From assembly GCA_038252255.1 (NCBI GenBank), contig JBBSAM010000021.1:19864-83863 (forward strand): DNA of 64,000 nt. The letters run 5' to 3'. The stretch's first letter is position 1. Each line of letters opens with the position of its first letter. The notes beneath the pieces are model-generated. The model was not told the DNA's origin and did no database searches. It saw only the letters and a program-made list of their open reading frames with translations. The translations under genes were made by a program, and so were the position numbers. The DNA is from Chersky-806 sp038252255 (GTDB taxonomy: Bacteria; Actinomycetota; Acidimicrobiia; IMCC26256; JAENVU01). Shown piece after piece: positions 1 through 7,971 of this stretch.

Positions 1-390
1 AAGACTCATGTCCCGGACGAGCACGCGGCGGTGATCTCACAGGCCGGATTCGACGCGTCGTACGTGGAGCGGGCGATCGACGACCCCACCACCCTCGTCG
101 AGGTCCGGGACGAGCATTTGGGTGCCGTGGCCCAGGTGGGTGCGCACGGCGTCCCGACGATCGTGTTCCACCCGGGCGACTACGCCGTCTACGGGCCCGT
201 CGTCGTCCCGGCGCCCGAGGGCGAGGACGCGATCGCGCTATGGGATCTCGTGCGCTCGATGGCGAGATTCCCGTTTCTGTACGAGCTGCGCCATCCGAAG
301 ACGACTGCCGATCTCCTCCACGTCGGCGAGCAGTTCAGCACCTACCTCTCCACTCGCGACTGGAACACGATCGAGAACCCGGCGCCGTAG
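1..390 (+). CDS. DsbA-family mycothiol-dependent reductase (Rv2466c-like), C-terminal part
   Basis: The reading frame is open from the left edge, so the N-terminus, with the CxxC/CPW-type active site, lies outside the window. The visible part has the cis-proline strand typical of thioredoxin folds (GVPTIVF) followed by a helical stretch ending in ALWDLVRSMARFPFLYELRH. This resembles the C-terminus of the mycobacterial Rv2466c family, mycothiol-dependent nitroreductases with a DsbA fold. The expected role is cytosolic thiol-disulfide or nitro reduction using mycothiol, which fits the mycothiol amidase further along. The family assignment is inferred from this partial sequence; a 2-hydroxychromene-2-carboxylate isomerase-like DsbA relative is the alternative. 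Confidence 0.75.
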   Translation, partial: KTHVPDEHAAVISQAGFDASYVERAIDDPTTLVEVRDEHLGAVAQVGAHGVPTIVFHPGDYAVYGPVVVPAPEGEDAIALWDLVRSMARFPFLYELRHPKTTADLLHVGEQFSTYLSTRDWNTIENPAP

Positions 391-433
391 AGGCGGTGTT
401 GCCGCGGCCGCGTCCGACGCCGACAATGGTCGA

Positions 434-967
434 ATGCGGTGGGAGGAGTTCGAGCAGCTGGCGCCGCGCCTGGCGCAGCTCGGTCGGGCAAAGCTCGGCC
501 AACCTGGTGTCGTGCTCGTCGCCACGATCCGCGCCGACGGGTCACCGCGCCTGAGCCCGGTGGAGCCGCTCTTCTGGAACCGTGACCTCTGGCTCTCGAT
601 GGGTTGGCAGACTCGCAAGGCACTCGACCTTCAACGCGACCCGCGCATCCTGGTTCACAGCATCGTGACCGGCAGAGAAGGGACGGGCGGCGAGTACAAG
701 CTGCGAGGCGCGACGATCGCCGTCGCGGATCCAGAAGTACACGAGTCCTACGCGGAGACGGTCGCATCCCAGCTCGGATGGCAACCGGAGCCGGGCCGGT
801 TCCATCTCTATCGCGTCGACGTCCAGGAAGTGACCTTCATCCGCTGGGACTCGGCCACGAACGATCAGTACGTGACCCGATGGCCGGCCGGAGTCGAGTT
901 CGTTCGCCGCGGGACCTCTACGACGAGTCTCGCCGGCCCGGAGCCCTTCCATGAGCTCTTGGCCTGA
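434..967 (+). CDS. Pyridoxamine 5'-phosphate oxidase-family (FMN split-barrel) protein
   Basis: A 177-residue protein. The N-terminal half carries the split-barrel signature of a strand pair around VLVATIRADGSPRLSPVEPLF, then LWLSMGWQTRKALDLQRDPR, where these flavoproteins usually contact FMN phosphate. The C-terminus has VQEVTFIRWD, typical of the final barrel strand. The family includes PNPOx-like, F420-dependent and heme-degrading enzymes, and the substrate cannot be read from sequence. The ATG at 434 is chosen because the upstream codons are only a frame extension over the preceding gene, and GACAAT (422-427) lies 6 nt before it like a leaderless -10 element. It follows the reductase by 43 nt. 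Confidence 0.85.
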   Translation: MRWEEFEQLAPRLAQLGRAKLGQPGVVLVATIRADGSPRLSPVEPLFWNRDLWLSMGWQTRKALDLQRDPRILVHSIVTGREGTGGEYKLRGATIAVADPEVHESYAETVASQLGWQPEPGRFHLYRVDVQEVTFIRWDSATNDQYVTRWPAGVEFVRRGTSTTSLAGPEPFHELLA

Positions 968-1205
968 GCCTCGCGGTGCTCACGTGTCGACGACGTAGCA
1001 GTCTCATGGAGCTCCGGGCGCGTGCAGCACGCTCGGGCAGTCGCCGTAGTCCCAGAGCAGCACGGCCGGCGCCACGGATCGCATTGTCGTCGACGTGGGG
1101 AGGCGACAATCGGACCGTGACCGGCGAGACTCGCCGCCGGGTGATGAGCTGGGCGGTGCCGCGAGCGCTCACGCCACGAGGGTCGATGGATACGAGGAGA
1201 GGCAG
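968..1205. other. Intergenic stretch, no supported gene
   Basis: This 238-bp gap separates the split-barrel gene from the serine hydrolase. Short frames exist on both strands but their composition is Arg-rich shadow-like and none has a convincing start. GAGGAGAGGCAG just before 1206 supplies a Shine-Dalgarno sequence for the next gene. No strong hairpin was seen. Confidence 0.5.
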
Positions 1206-2408
1206 ATGAGCTCAGGCGGCTTGGCCAAGGCAGGACTCGAGCGCATGCACGAGGTGATGGCCGGCCACGTCCGGAGCGGCGGTGTTCCCGGTCTCGTGTG
1301 GTTGTTCTCCCGCCGCGGCGAGGTGCACTTCGGCGAGGCCGGGGCGATCGGCGCGGAGGAGGACTACCCGGTCGCGCCCGACACGATCTTCCGGATCTCG
1401 TCGCTGACCAAGCCGGTGACCGCGGTCGGTGCGCTGATCCTGGTCGAGGAGTGCCGGCTCCGCCTCGACGACCCGGTCGACCCGTGGTTGCCCGAGTTGG
1501 CCGGCCGGCGGGTGCTCGCCCGTAGCGAGGGCTCGTTGGCCGACACGGTGCCCGCGCAGCGCCCGATCACGTTGCGGGACCTGCTCACGTTCCGCATGGG
1601 CACGGGGTACGACTTCGGGGGCGGTGGTGGCCAGGAGGTGCTCGCGGCCATGGCCGAGCTCGGGCTCGGAGTCGGCCCGCTGCGACCAGCCGACGTGCCC
1701 GCCCAGGACGAATGGATGCGGCGGCTCGGGACCCTGCCCTTGATGTACCAGCCCGGTGAACGCTGGCTCTACCACACCAGCGCGGACGTGCTCGGTGTGC
1801 TCGTCGCCCGCGCCTCGGGCCAGTCGCTCGAGTCGTTCCTCGCCGAGCGGATCTTCGAACCGCTCGGCATGACGGACACCAGCTTCTCGGTGCCGGCGCG
1901 CAAGCTGAACCGCTTCGGTCCCTGCTACTGGACGAATCCCGACACGGGTGCCCGCGAGCTGTTCGACCCGTCCGCCGGCCAATGGAGCCGGCCGCCCGCG
2001 TTCGCCTCGGGCGGCGCCGGACTCGTGTCGACGGTGAACAACTACCGGGCCTTCGCCGAGATGCTGGCGAGCGACGGGATCCATCGCGGCCAACGGATTC
2101 TGTCGCGGCCCTCCGTCGAAGCGATGACGACGAACCACCTCACCGCGCGCCAGCTGGCCGCGTCGGGACCGGATCCGTCGGGCGCGCTGGGCTGGGGCTA
2201 CGGAGTAGGAGTCCAGATCGCGCGGACGAGCCCGGCGCGGTCGGTCGGTACGTACGGCTGGGACGGCGGCCTCGGCGCGCAGTGGGCGAACGACCCGGCC
2301 GAAGGCGTCATCGGCGTCCTCATGACGAGCCAGGCTTGGAGCTCGCCGGTCCCTCCACCGGTGTGCACAGACTTCTGGACCTGCATCTACGCCGCCATCG
2401 AGGACTGA
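1206..2408 (+). CDS. Serine hydrolase, beta-lactamase class C/esterase family
   Basis: A 400-residue protein of the penicillin-binding/class C fold. The nucleophile motif SxxK is present as S66-L-T-K69 (context RISSLTKPVTAV). The second motif region reads LYHTSADVLG, so the usual YxN is Y-H-T, one deviation from the classical triad. A GWDGGLG segment sits where the HGG/KTG box is expected. This pattern is common in actinobacterial esterase/DD-peptidase-like enzymes and argues against a true beta-lactamase. No signal peptide is visible, so it is probably cytosolic. The start is the ATG preceded by GAGGAGAGG. The natural substrate is unknown. Confidence 0.88.
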   Translation: MSSGGLAKAGLERMHEVMAGHVRSGGVPGLVWLFSRRGEVHFGEAGAIGAEEDYPVAPDTIFRISSLTKPVTAVGALILVEECRLRLDDPVDPWLPELAGRRVLARSEGSLADTVPAQRPITLRDLLTFRMGTGYDFGGGGGQEVLAAMAELGLGVGPLRPADVPAQDEWMRRLGTLPLMYQPGERWLYHTSADVLGVLVARASGQSLESFLAERIFEPLGMTDTSFSVPARKLNRFGPCYWTNPDTGARELFDPSAGQWSRPPAFASGGAGLVSTVNNYRAFAEMLASDGIHRGQRILSRPSVEAMTTNHLTARQLAASGPDPSGALGWGYGVGVQIARTSPARSVGTYGWDGGLGAQWANDPAEGVIGVLMTSQAWSSPVPPPVCTDFWTCIYAAIED

Positions 2409-2425
2409 CCTCGAGCTCGCCGGAA

Positions 2426-3436
2426 TCAGGACGCTGGGGCGAGCTCGATGACGGAGAGGTCTCCGGCGGGGTGCGCCGCCACGAGTCGCAGACCTGCGCC
2501 GGAGGCGATCGCGACGATGTCGCCGACGCCACGCTCCCGGCCGCCGAAGTAGACGAGCACCCGCAGGTCCATGCTGGTGCGCGGCGACTCACCGTCGATC
2601 CCCGTCTTCTCGACGACGAAGACGCGGCCGGTTGCCCCCGCGGCTTCGGCGCACCGCCGCAAGATCTCCCGAGCTGAGTCGTCGTCCCAGTCGTGGAGGA
2701 TGGCGGACAGCAGGTAGGTGTCGGCGCCGATCGGCAGCGCATCGAAGAAACTGCCCGCCACCACGTCGCTGCGGCCGTCGAGACTTGCCGTGGCCAGGGT
2801 CTCTCGGGCCGCGGCGGCAGTCGCGGGTTGGTCGAAGACCGTGCCGCGCAGCGTTGGATGGGCCCGGAGCAGTGCGGCCAGGAGCGTGCCGTTCCCTCCG
2901 CCGACGTCGACGACGTGGGTACGCGATCCCCAGTCGTACGCGGCGATCACGGGGAGCGCCCAGACCGAGACGTCCGCGCCCATCTGCGCGTCGTAGGACG
3001 CCTGCCGCGGCGAATCCCCGGCCAGGTCGTCCCAGAAGGGCAGGCCGAACTGCTCGGGAAACGCCGCTCGACCGGTGCGCACCGAGTGGAGCAGCTGCAC
3101 GAACGCCAGGTCGCCCCGGCCGATCGCGTCGTCCATGTCCAACACGGCGCGGAGACCCGAAGGATGATCATCCCGCAGCGCCTCGCCGCCGGCGGTGAGC
3201 GAATAGCGGCCCGACTCGTCACGCCCGAGCACGCCCGCGGTGACGAGGTGCCGCAGCACCCGATCCAGCGCGCCGGCATCGACCCCCTCGGCCCCGGCCA
3301 GCTCGGTCGCGGTGTCGAGGCCACGACGGATGTGGTCCGCGACGTGCAAGGTCGCCGCGACCCGTACCGCCATCGGCGTGACGAGGTCCGCAGCCAACCA
3401 CAGCGCGGCGCCCGACCGATCGTCCGCGATCCCCAT
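2426..3436 (-). CDS. SAM-dependent O-methyltransferase (hydroxyneurosporene/acetylserotonin type)
   Basis: Roughly 336 residues. The N-terminal part is a winged-helix dimerisation domain (ADHIRRGLDTATELA... LRHLVTAGVLGRDESGRYSLT). The C-terminal part is a Rossmann methyltransferase with the SAM loop HVVDVGGGNGTLLAALL, and LLSAILHDWDDDSAREILRRC carries the H-D-W motif of plant and polyketide O-methyltransferases. The small hydroxylated acceptor cannot be deduced. The start at 3436 (MGIADDRSG) is preferred over a longer one at 3496 because GATAAT lies 6 nt upstream and the longer form would overlap the divergent gene. It converges on the serine hydrolase, with a 17-nt gap. Confidence 0.88.
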   Translation of the reverse strand: MGIADDRSGAALWLAADLVTPMAVRVAATLHVADHIRRGLDTATELAGAEGVDAGALDRVLRHLVTAGVLGRDESGRYSLTAGGEALRDDHPSGLRAVLDMDDAIGRGDLAFVQLLHSVRTGRAAFPEQFGLPFWDDLAGDSPRQASYDAQMGADVSVWALPVIAAYDWGSRTHVVDVGGGNGTLLAALLRAHPTLRGTVFDQPATAAAARETLATASLDGRSDVVAGSFFDALPIGADTYLLSAILHDWDDDSAREILRRCAEAAGATGRVFVVEKTGIDGESPRTSMDLRVLVYFGGRERGVGDIVAIASGAGLRLVAAHPAGDLSVIELAPAS

Positions 3437-3486
3437 CGCGGGATTATCGCCGGTGCGCGGGCCGGCCGGCGTGCAATGGTGCGTCG

Positions 3487-4101
3487 ATGGCGCCACGACT
3501 TGTCGTCCCCACGCTCACCGGCGATCGGGTGCAGCTCGTCCCGATAGACGAGTCCCATCTCGACGGCCTGGCCGCCGCGGCGGCAGAGGACCGGGCAACG
3601 TACGGGTTCACCACCGTGCCGGAGGGTCGCGACGGAGCAGCGAGCAACGTGAACCGTCTGCTGGCCGCCCGGGACACGGGCGAGCTCATCCCGTTCGTCC
3701 AGGTCTCGATCGCGCAGGCTCGCGCGGTGGGTGTGACGAACTACCTCACCCTCCGCTACCGCCCCGGGGTGTCGATCCCGTACGCGGTGGAGATCGGCGG
3801 GACGTGGTTGGCTGCTTCGGCGCAGCGCACCGGGATCAACGTCGAGTCGAAGCTGCTGTTGCTCACCTACGCGTTCGAGGTCTGGAAGGTGGGACGCGTG
3901 GATCTGAAGACCGATGCCCGCAACGAGCGGTCTCGCGACGCGATAGCCGCGCTCGGCGCGACCTTCGAGGCGGTGCTTCGGAACTGGCAGCCGTCACACG
4001 TCGCGGATGAGGAAGGCCAGCTGCGGGACTCCGCGATCTACTCGATCGTCGACACCGAGTGGCCGGTCGTGCGTGAACGGCTGCTCGCTCGACTGAGCTG
4101 A
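3487..4101 (+). CDS. GNAT N-acetyltransferase, RimJ/RimL-like
   Basis: A 204-residue protein with the layout of RimJ/RimL acetyltransferases: an N-terminal strand VVPTLTGDRVQLVPIDESHLDGL, a central strand region EIGGTWLAASAQRTGINVESKLLLLTYAFE corresponding to the acetyl-CoA pyrophosphate loop and helix, then VGRVDLKTDARNERSRDAI with the NxxS motif and a GATFEAVLRN strand. It probably acetylates the N-terminal or side-chain amine of a protein or small molecule. It is divergent from the O-methyltransferase, and its stop abuts the stop of the DUF3237 gene with no gap. Confidence 0.85.
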   Translation: MAPRLVVPTLTGDRVQLVPIDESHLDGLAAAAAEDRATYGFTTVPEGRDGAASNVNRLLAARDTGELIPFVQVSIAQARAVGVTNYLTLRYRPGVSIPYAVEIGGTWLAASAQRTGINVESKLLLLTYAFEVWKVGRVDLKTDARNERSRDAIAALGATFEAVLRNWQPSHVADEEGQLRDSAIYSIVDTEWPVVRERLLARLS

Positions 4102-4530
4102 CTACCGGACCTCGCAGATCTCGTACACGAGGCGCTTGCCGTCGCCGGAGAGCTCGCCCTTCGCCACGGCCTGGATCCGGTTGATCCACGCGTAGCGCTC
4201 GTCGCCGGTCTCGTACAGCGGCGCCGCGTACGCGGGGGAGGCGCCCTGTCCCTGCGAGAGGTCGAGCCGGCCCTGGTACGACGTGTAGATCAGCGCGCCG
4301 TCGTCGGTCTCGATCAGCGCGCGCACATCGAGTGTGCCGAGCATCTCGGCGCTCACGGACATCCAGTCCGCGGCGGTGCGGCCTTTCAGGTGCCCGTTCA
4401 ACCGCTCACCGGTCATCTCCCACGACTCCACCTCGACGATGACACGCAGGCCGGACGGGGTGGCCGGCATCAGGAACGGGTCGGCGAGGGTGAGGGTCGC
4501 GGTGCATAGGGGGATCAGTTCGATCGGCAT
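4102..4530 (-). CDS. DUF3237 family protein
   Basis: A 142-residue protein beginning MPIELIPLCTATLTL, which resembles DUF3237, a beta-barrel family of unknown biochemical function often found near catabolic genes. GALIYTSYQGRLDL and APLYETGDERYAWINRIQAVAKGEL are typical of it. The start at 4530 is chosen because it gives the canonical N-terminus; a second ATG is 21 nt upstream. It is divergent from dnaE2, and the 85-nt gap between them holds the LexA box. Confidence 0.8.
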   Translation of the reverse strand: MPIELIPLCTATLTLADPFLMPATPSGLRVIVEVESWEMTGERLNGHLKGRTAADWMSVSAEMLGTLDVRALIETDDGALIYTSYQGRLDLSQGQGASPAYAAPLYETGDERYAWINRIQAVAKGELSGDGKRLVYEICEVR

Positions 4531-4587
4531 GGCGGCAGTCTGGCCCGTCACCCCGGCGGCGGTCGCCCTGGCGGATGCCCTGGCGGA

Positions 4588-4603
4588 TCGAACAGGTGTT
4601 CGG
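4588..4603 (+). promoter_or_regulatory. LexA (SOS) box of dnaE2
   Basis: TCGAAC-AGGT-GTTCGG, a near-perfect dyad matching the actinobacterial LexA consensus TCGAAC-N4-GTTCGA with one mismatch. It ends 12 nt before the dnaE2 start and overlaps the -35/-10 spacer region, the right place for repression. Confidence 0.85.
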
Positions 4604-4609
4604 TAAGGT
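4604..4609 (+). promoter_or_regulatory. Putative -10 element (leaderless) of dnaE2
   Basis: TAAGGT fits TANNNT and ends 6 nt before the ATG at 4616, so transcription would begin at or next to the start codon. There is no Shine-Dalgarno sequence. It directly abuts the LexA box. Confidence 0.5.
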
Positions 4610-4615
4610 CGGGGG

Positions 4616-7600
4616 ATGGCCGCGGCCTATGCGGAGCTCCACTGCCACACGAACTTCTCCTTCCTCGACGGGGCGAGCCATCCCGAGGAGCTCGTCGAGG
4701 AGGCCCATCGACTCGGGCTCTCTGCCCTCGCGGTCACCGACCACGACGGTCTGTACGGCGTGGTCCGCTTCGCGGTGGCCGCGCGCCCGCTCGGCTTGCC
4801 CACCGTCTTCGGTGCCGAGCTCACCCTCGGTGCCCGGACACGAGGCGGAGGCGAGGATTCCCCTGCTGGAGGCCAGCGCGCGAGCCGGAGCCGACCCGGA
4901 ACGGTGTCCAACGGGCACGCGGATCCCGCGGGGGAGCATCTCGTCGTCATCGCCGAGGGGCCGTCGGGGTATGCGGCGCTCGCGCGCTCGATCAGCGAGG
5001 CGCAGATGCGGGGCGAGAAGGGTGCACCGAATCTCGGCTTTGGTGACCTCGCCGCCGGCGCGACGCGCGGACCGTGCTTCTTCCTGACCGGCTGCCGCAA
5101 GGGTGCGGTCCCTGCGGCACTCGTGCGCGACGGTCCGGCTGCAGCGGAGCACGAGCTCGGTCGGCTGGTGCGCGCGTTCGGGCGGGACCGGGTGTTGGTG
5201 GAGCTGTGGGACCACGGCGACCCGATGGACCGGCCGCGCAACGACGCGTTGGCGCGGCTCGCGGCGCGCGCCGGCGTAGAGGTGGTGGCGACGAACAACG
5301 TCCACTACGCCACTCCCGATCGTCATCGGTTGGCCCGGGCGCTCGCGGCGATTCGCAGCCGGCGCAGCCTCGATGAGCTCGACGGATGGTTGCCCGCCAC
5401 ACCGTTCGCGCACCTTCGGAGCCCGGGCGAGCAGCTCCGGCGCTTCGCCCGCTATCCCGGCGCGGTCGAGCGCGCGGCCGAGATCGCCGCGGCCTGCGCG
5501 TTCGACCTGCGGGTAGCCGTGCCCAACCTTCCGGACTACCCGGTCCCGGACGGCCATACCGACATGAGCTGGTTGCGCGAGCTCACCACCCGCGGCGCGT
5601 CCGTCTACTACCCGTCGACGCACCCGCAACACGCACAGGCGCTGCGCCAGATCGATTACGAGCTCGGGGTGATCGAGCAGCTCGGCTTTCCCGGCTACTT
5701 CCTCCTGCTGCACGACATCGTCGAGTTCTGCCGGGTGAACGACATCTACTGCCAGGGCCGGGGGAGCGCGGCGAACAGCGCGGTTTGCTACGCGCTCGGG
5801 GTCACCAAGGCCGATGCGGTCGCGCTCAACCTGCTCTTCGAACGGTTTCTCTCCACCGAGCGCGACGGCCCTCCCGACATCGACCTCGACATCGAGCACC
5901 AACGGCGTGAGGAGGTGATCCAGTACGTCTACGAGCGCTACGGACGGGACCGCGCCGCGCAGGTGGCGAACGTCATCACCTACCGGCCGCGCTCGGCGCT
6001 GCGCGAGATGGCGAAGGTCGCGGGACTGTCACCCGGTCACGCGGATGCGCTCACCCGCTGGATCGACCGTTGGCGCTCGAAGGAAGGCGCGTTCGACGAC
6101 TTCCGTAGCAGCGAGGATGCGCCGCCGGTTCCGGAGCTGGTGCTCGAGCTCGCGGAGCAGGTGCAGGACTTCCCCCGCCATCTCGGCATCCATTCCGGCG
6201 GCATGGTGATGGCCGACCGGCCGCTGGTGGAGTGCTGCCCGATCGAGTGGGCCCGGATGGAGGACCGCTCGGTGCTGCAGTGGGACAAGGACGACTGTGC
6301 CGCGGCCGGCCTGGTGAAGTTCGACCTGCTCGGGCTCGGGATGCTCACGATGCTGCACCTCGCGGTGGACCTCATCCGGGAGCACGAGCAGGTCGAGGTG
6401 GATCTCGCCACCATCCCCCAGGAGCCCGAGGTCTACGCGCTGCTGTGCGCCGCCGACACGATCGGGGTGTTCCAGGTGGAGAGCCGGGCGCAGATGGCGA
6501 CGCTGCCCCGCCTGCGGCCCGAGGCCTTCTACGACCTGGTGGTGGAGGTCGCGCTCATCCGGCCGGGGCCGATCCAGGGCGGCTCGGTGCACCCCTACCT
6601 CCGGCGGCGCAACGGCGAGGAGGAGGTCACCTATCCCCACCCGATCCTCGAGGACTGCCTGCGCAAGACGCTCGGGGTGCCGCTGTTCCAGGAGCAGCTC
6701 ATGCAGATGGCGATCGACGCGGCCGGCTTCACGCCGGGCGAAGCCGATCAGCTCCGTCAGGCGATGGGCTCGAAGCGCTCGAAGGAACGCATGGCCCGCA
6801 TGCGCGACCGGCTCCTGGCCGGCATGGCCGAGCGCGGCATCACGGGCGCGACCGCGGAGGACATCGCGAAGAAGCTCGAAGCATTCGCGAGCTTCGGCTT
6901 CCCCGAGAGCCACTCGGTGAGCTTCGCCTACCTCGTGTACTCGAGCTCGTGGATCAAGCTGCACTACCCGGCCGAGTTCGTGTGTGGTTTGCTCAACGCG
7001 CAGCCGATGGGCTTCTACTCGCCACACACGCTTGTGCGCGATGCGCGCCGGCACGGGGTCGAGGTCCTCGGGCCCTGCATCGCCGCGTCACGACGGGACT
7101 GCACGCTGGAGTCACGCAGCGCCGGGGCGGGCCCGGTCGGCCAGCCCTTGCCCGGTTGGCACGCGGACCCGTCGATCCATGCGGTGCGCACCGGACTTCG
7201 ATACGTCCGGGGCCTCTCCAGCGCGCTCCTTGATCGCATCGACGCCGAGCGCGCGGCAGCGCCGTTCCGCGATCTCGAGGACTTCACCCGCCGGACGGGC
7301 GCGCCGGTCGACGCGCTCGAGTCACTCGCGACCGCGGGTGCGTTCGCCTGCTTCGGGGTGGACCGGCGCGCGGGGTTGTGGGCCGCGGGCGCGTTGCGCG
7401 ACGCGAAGCCCACCACGCTGCCGGGAGTGGTCACCGGGATCGAGGCGCCGCCGCTGCCGGGGATGAGCGAGGTGGAGGAGACCGCGGCCGATCTCTGGGC
7501 GACCGGGATGTCGCCGGGGCGCCATCCCACGGAGTTCGTGCGCAAGGAGCTCGCGGCTGCGGGAGTGATCACCGCCGGCGCGTTGCGGGAGACCGAGGCG

Positions 7601-7882
7601 CGCCGCGTCGTGGAGGTCGCCGGAGTGGTGACGCACCGCCAGCAACCCGAGACCGCCGCCGGCACCGTGTTCCTCAACCTGGAGGACGAGACCGGGCTGA
7701 TCAACGTGATCTGCCCGCCGGGGGTGTGGAAGCGCTACCGGAAGGTGGCCCGGGTCGAGCAGGCGTTGCGGATCCGGGGCCTGCTCGAACGTCATCAGGG
7801 TGTCATCAACGTGCTGGCCCAACGGATCGAGCCGTTGCCACTGACCCTGGCCGACGCCCTGCGCTCCCGTGACTTCCGCTGA
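4616..7882 (+). CDS. dnaE2: Error-prone DNA polymerase III alpha subunit DnaE2 (ImuC)
   Basis: A 1088-residue C-family DNA polymerase. The N-terminal PHP domain starts YAELHCHTNFSFLDGASH with VTDHDGLYG. The polymerase palm has PPDIDLDIE near residue 420, holding the catalytic aspartates, followed by QVANVITYRPRSALREMAKVAG. Fingers motifs follow (HSGGMVMADRPL, VEVALIRPGPIQGGSVHPY, LFQEQLMQMAI). The C-terminus has an OB-fold (VVEVAGVVTHRQQPETAAGTVF). Length and the absence of a DnaE1-type C-terminal extension fit DnaE2. In mycobacteria this enzyme does translesion, mutagenic synthesis with ImuA' and ImuB; neither partner is in this window. A LexA box just upstream indicates SOS induction. It converges with the acyl-CoA ligase fusion across a strong hairpin. 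Confidence 0.95.
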   Translation: MAAAYAELHCHTNFSFLDGASHPEELVEEAHRLGLSALAVTDHDGLYGVVRFAVAARPLGLPTVFGAELTLGARTRGGGEDSPAGGQRASRSRPGTVSNGHADPAGEHLVVIAEGPSGYAALARSISEAQMRGEKGAPNLGFGDLAAGATRGPCFFLTGCRKGAVPAALVRDGPAAAEHELGRLVRAFGRDRVLVELWDHGDPMDRPRNDALARLAARAGVEVVATNNVHYATPDRHRLARALAAIRSRRSLDELDGWLPATPFAHLRSPGEQLRRFARYPGAVERAAEIAAACAFDLRVAVPNLPDYPVPDGHTDMSWLRELTTRGASVYYPSTHPQHAQALRQIDYELGVIEQLGFPGYFLLLHDIVEFCRVNDIYCQGRGSAANSAVCYALGVTKADAVALNLLFERFLSTERDGPPDIDLDIEHQRREEVIQYVYERYGRDRAAQVANVITYRPRSALREMAKVAGLSPGHADALTRWIDRWRSKEGAFDDFRSSEDAPPVPELVLELAEQVQDFPRHLGIHSGGMVMADRPLVECCPIEWARMEDRSVLQWDKDDCAAAGLVKFDLLGLGMLTMLHLAVDLIREHEQVEVDLATIPQEPEVYALLCAADTIGVFQVESRAQMATLPRLRPEAFYDLVVEVALIRPGPIQGGSVHPYLRRRNGEEEVTYPHPILEDCLRKTLGVPLFQEQLMQMAIDAAGFTPGEADQLRQAMGSKRSKERMARMRDRLLAGMAERGITGATAEDIAKKLEAFASFGFPESHSVSFAYLVYSSSWIKLHYPAEFVCGLLNAQPMGFYSPHTLVRDARRHGVEVLGPCIAASRRDCTLESRSAGAGPVGQPLPGWHADPSIHAVRTGLRYVRGLSSALLDRIDAERAAAPFRDLEDFTRRTGAPVDALESLATAGAFACFGVDRRAGLWAAGALRDAKPTTLPGVVTGIEAPPLPGMSEVEETAADLWATGMSPGRHPTEFVRKELAAAGVITAGALRETEARRVVEVAGVVTHRQQPETAAGTVFLNLEDETGLINVICPPGVWKRYRKVARVEQALRIRGLLERHQGVINVLAQRIEPLPLTLADALRSRDFR

Positions 7883-7919
7883 TCACGGCAGTGGGTGAGA
7901 TCTCATCGAGGAGGTGCCG

Positions 7920-7962
7920 CCGCCGGCCGCCGAATGTCACGGTCGGGCATTTCGGCCGGCGG
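7920..7962. terminator. Bidirectional hairpin between convergent genes
   Basis: Arms CCGCCGGCCG (7920-7929) and CGGCCGGCGG (7953-7962) pair perfectly, and the following bases partly extend the stem around a loop containing TCACGGTCGGG. It lies in the 89-nt gap between dnaE2 (plus) and the next minus-strand gene. There is no U-tract, as is usual in high-GC actinobacteria. Confidence 0.6.
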
Positions 7963-7971
7963 AGATCTTCG

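Noticed and set aside
968..1205. Short minus-strand frame in the gap before the first serine hydrolase
   Set aside because: Arg-rich with no ribosome-binding site or domain; likely chance.
4406..5902. Long open frame antisense to dnaE2
   Set aside because: Composition is His/Arg-rich as expected from high-GC third positions; dnaE2 on the other strand has full family motifs.
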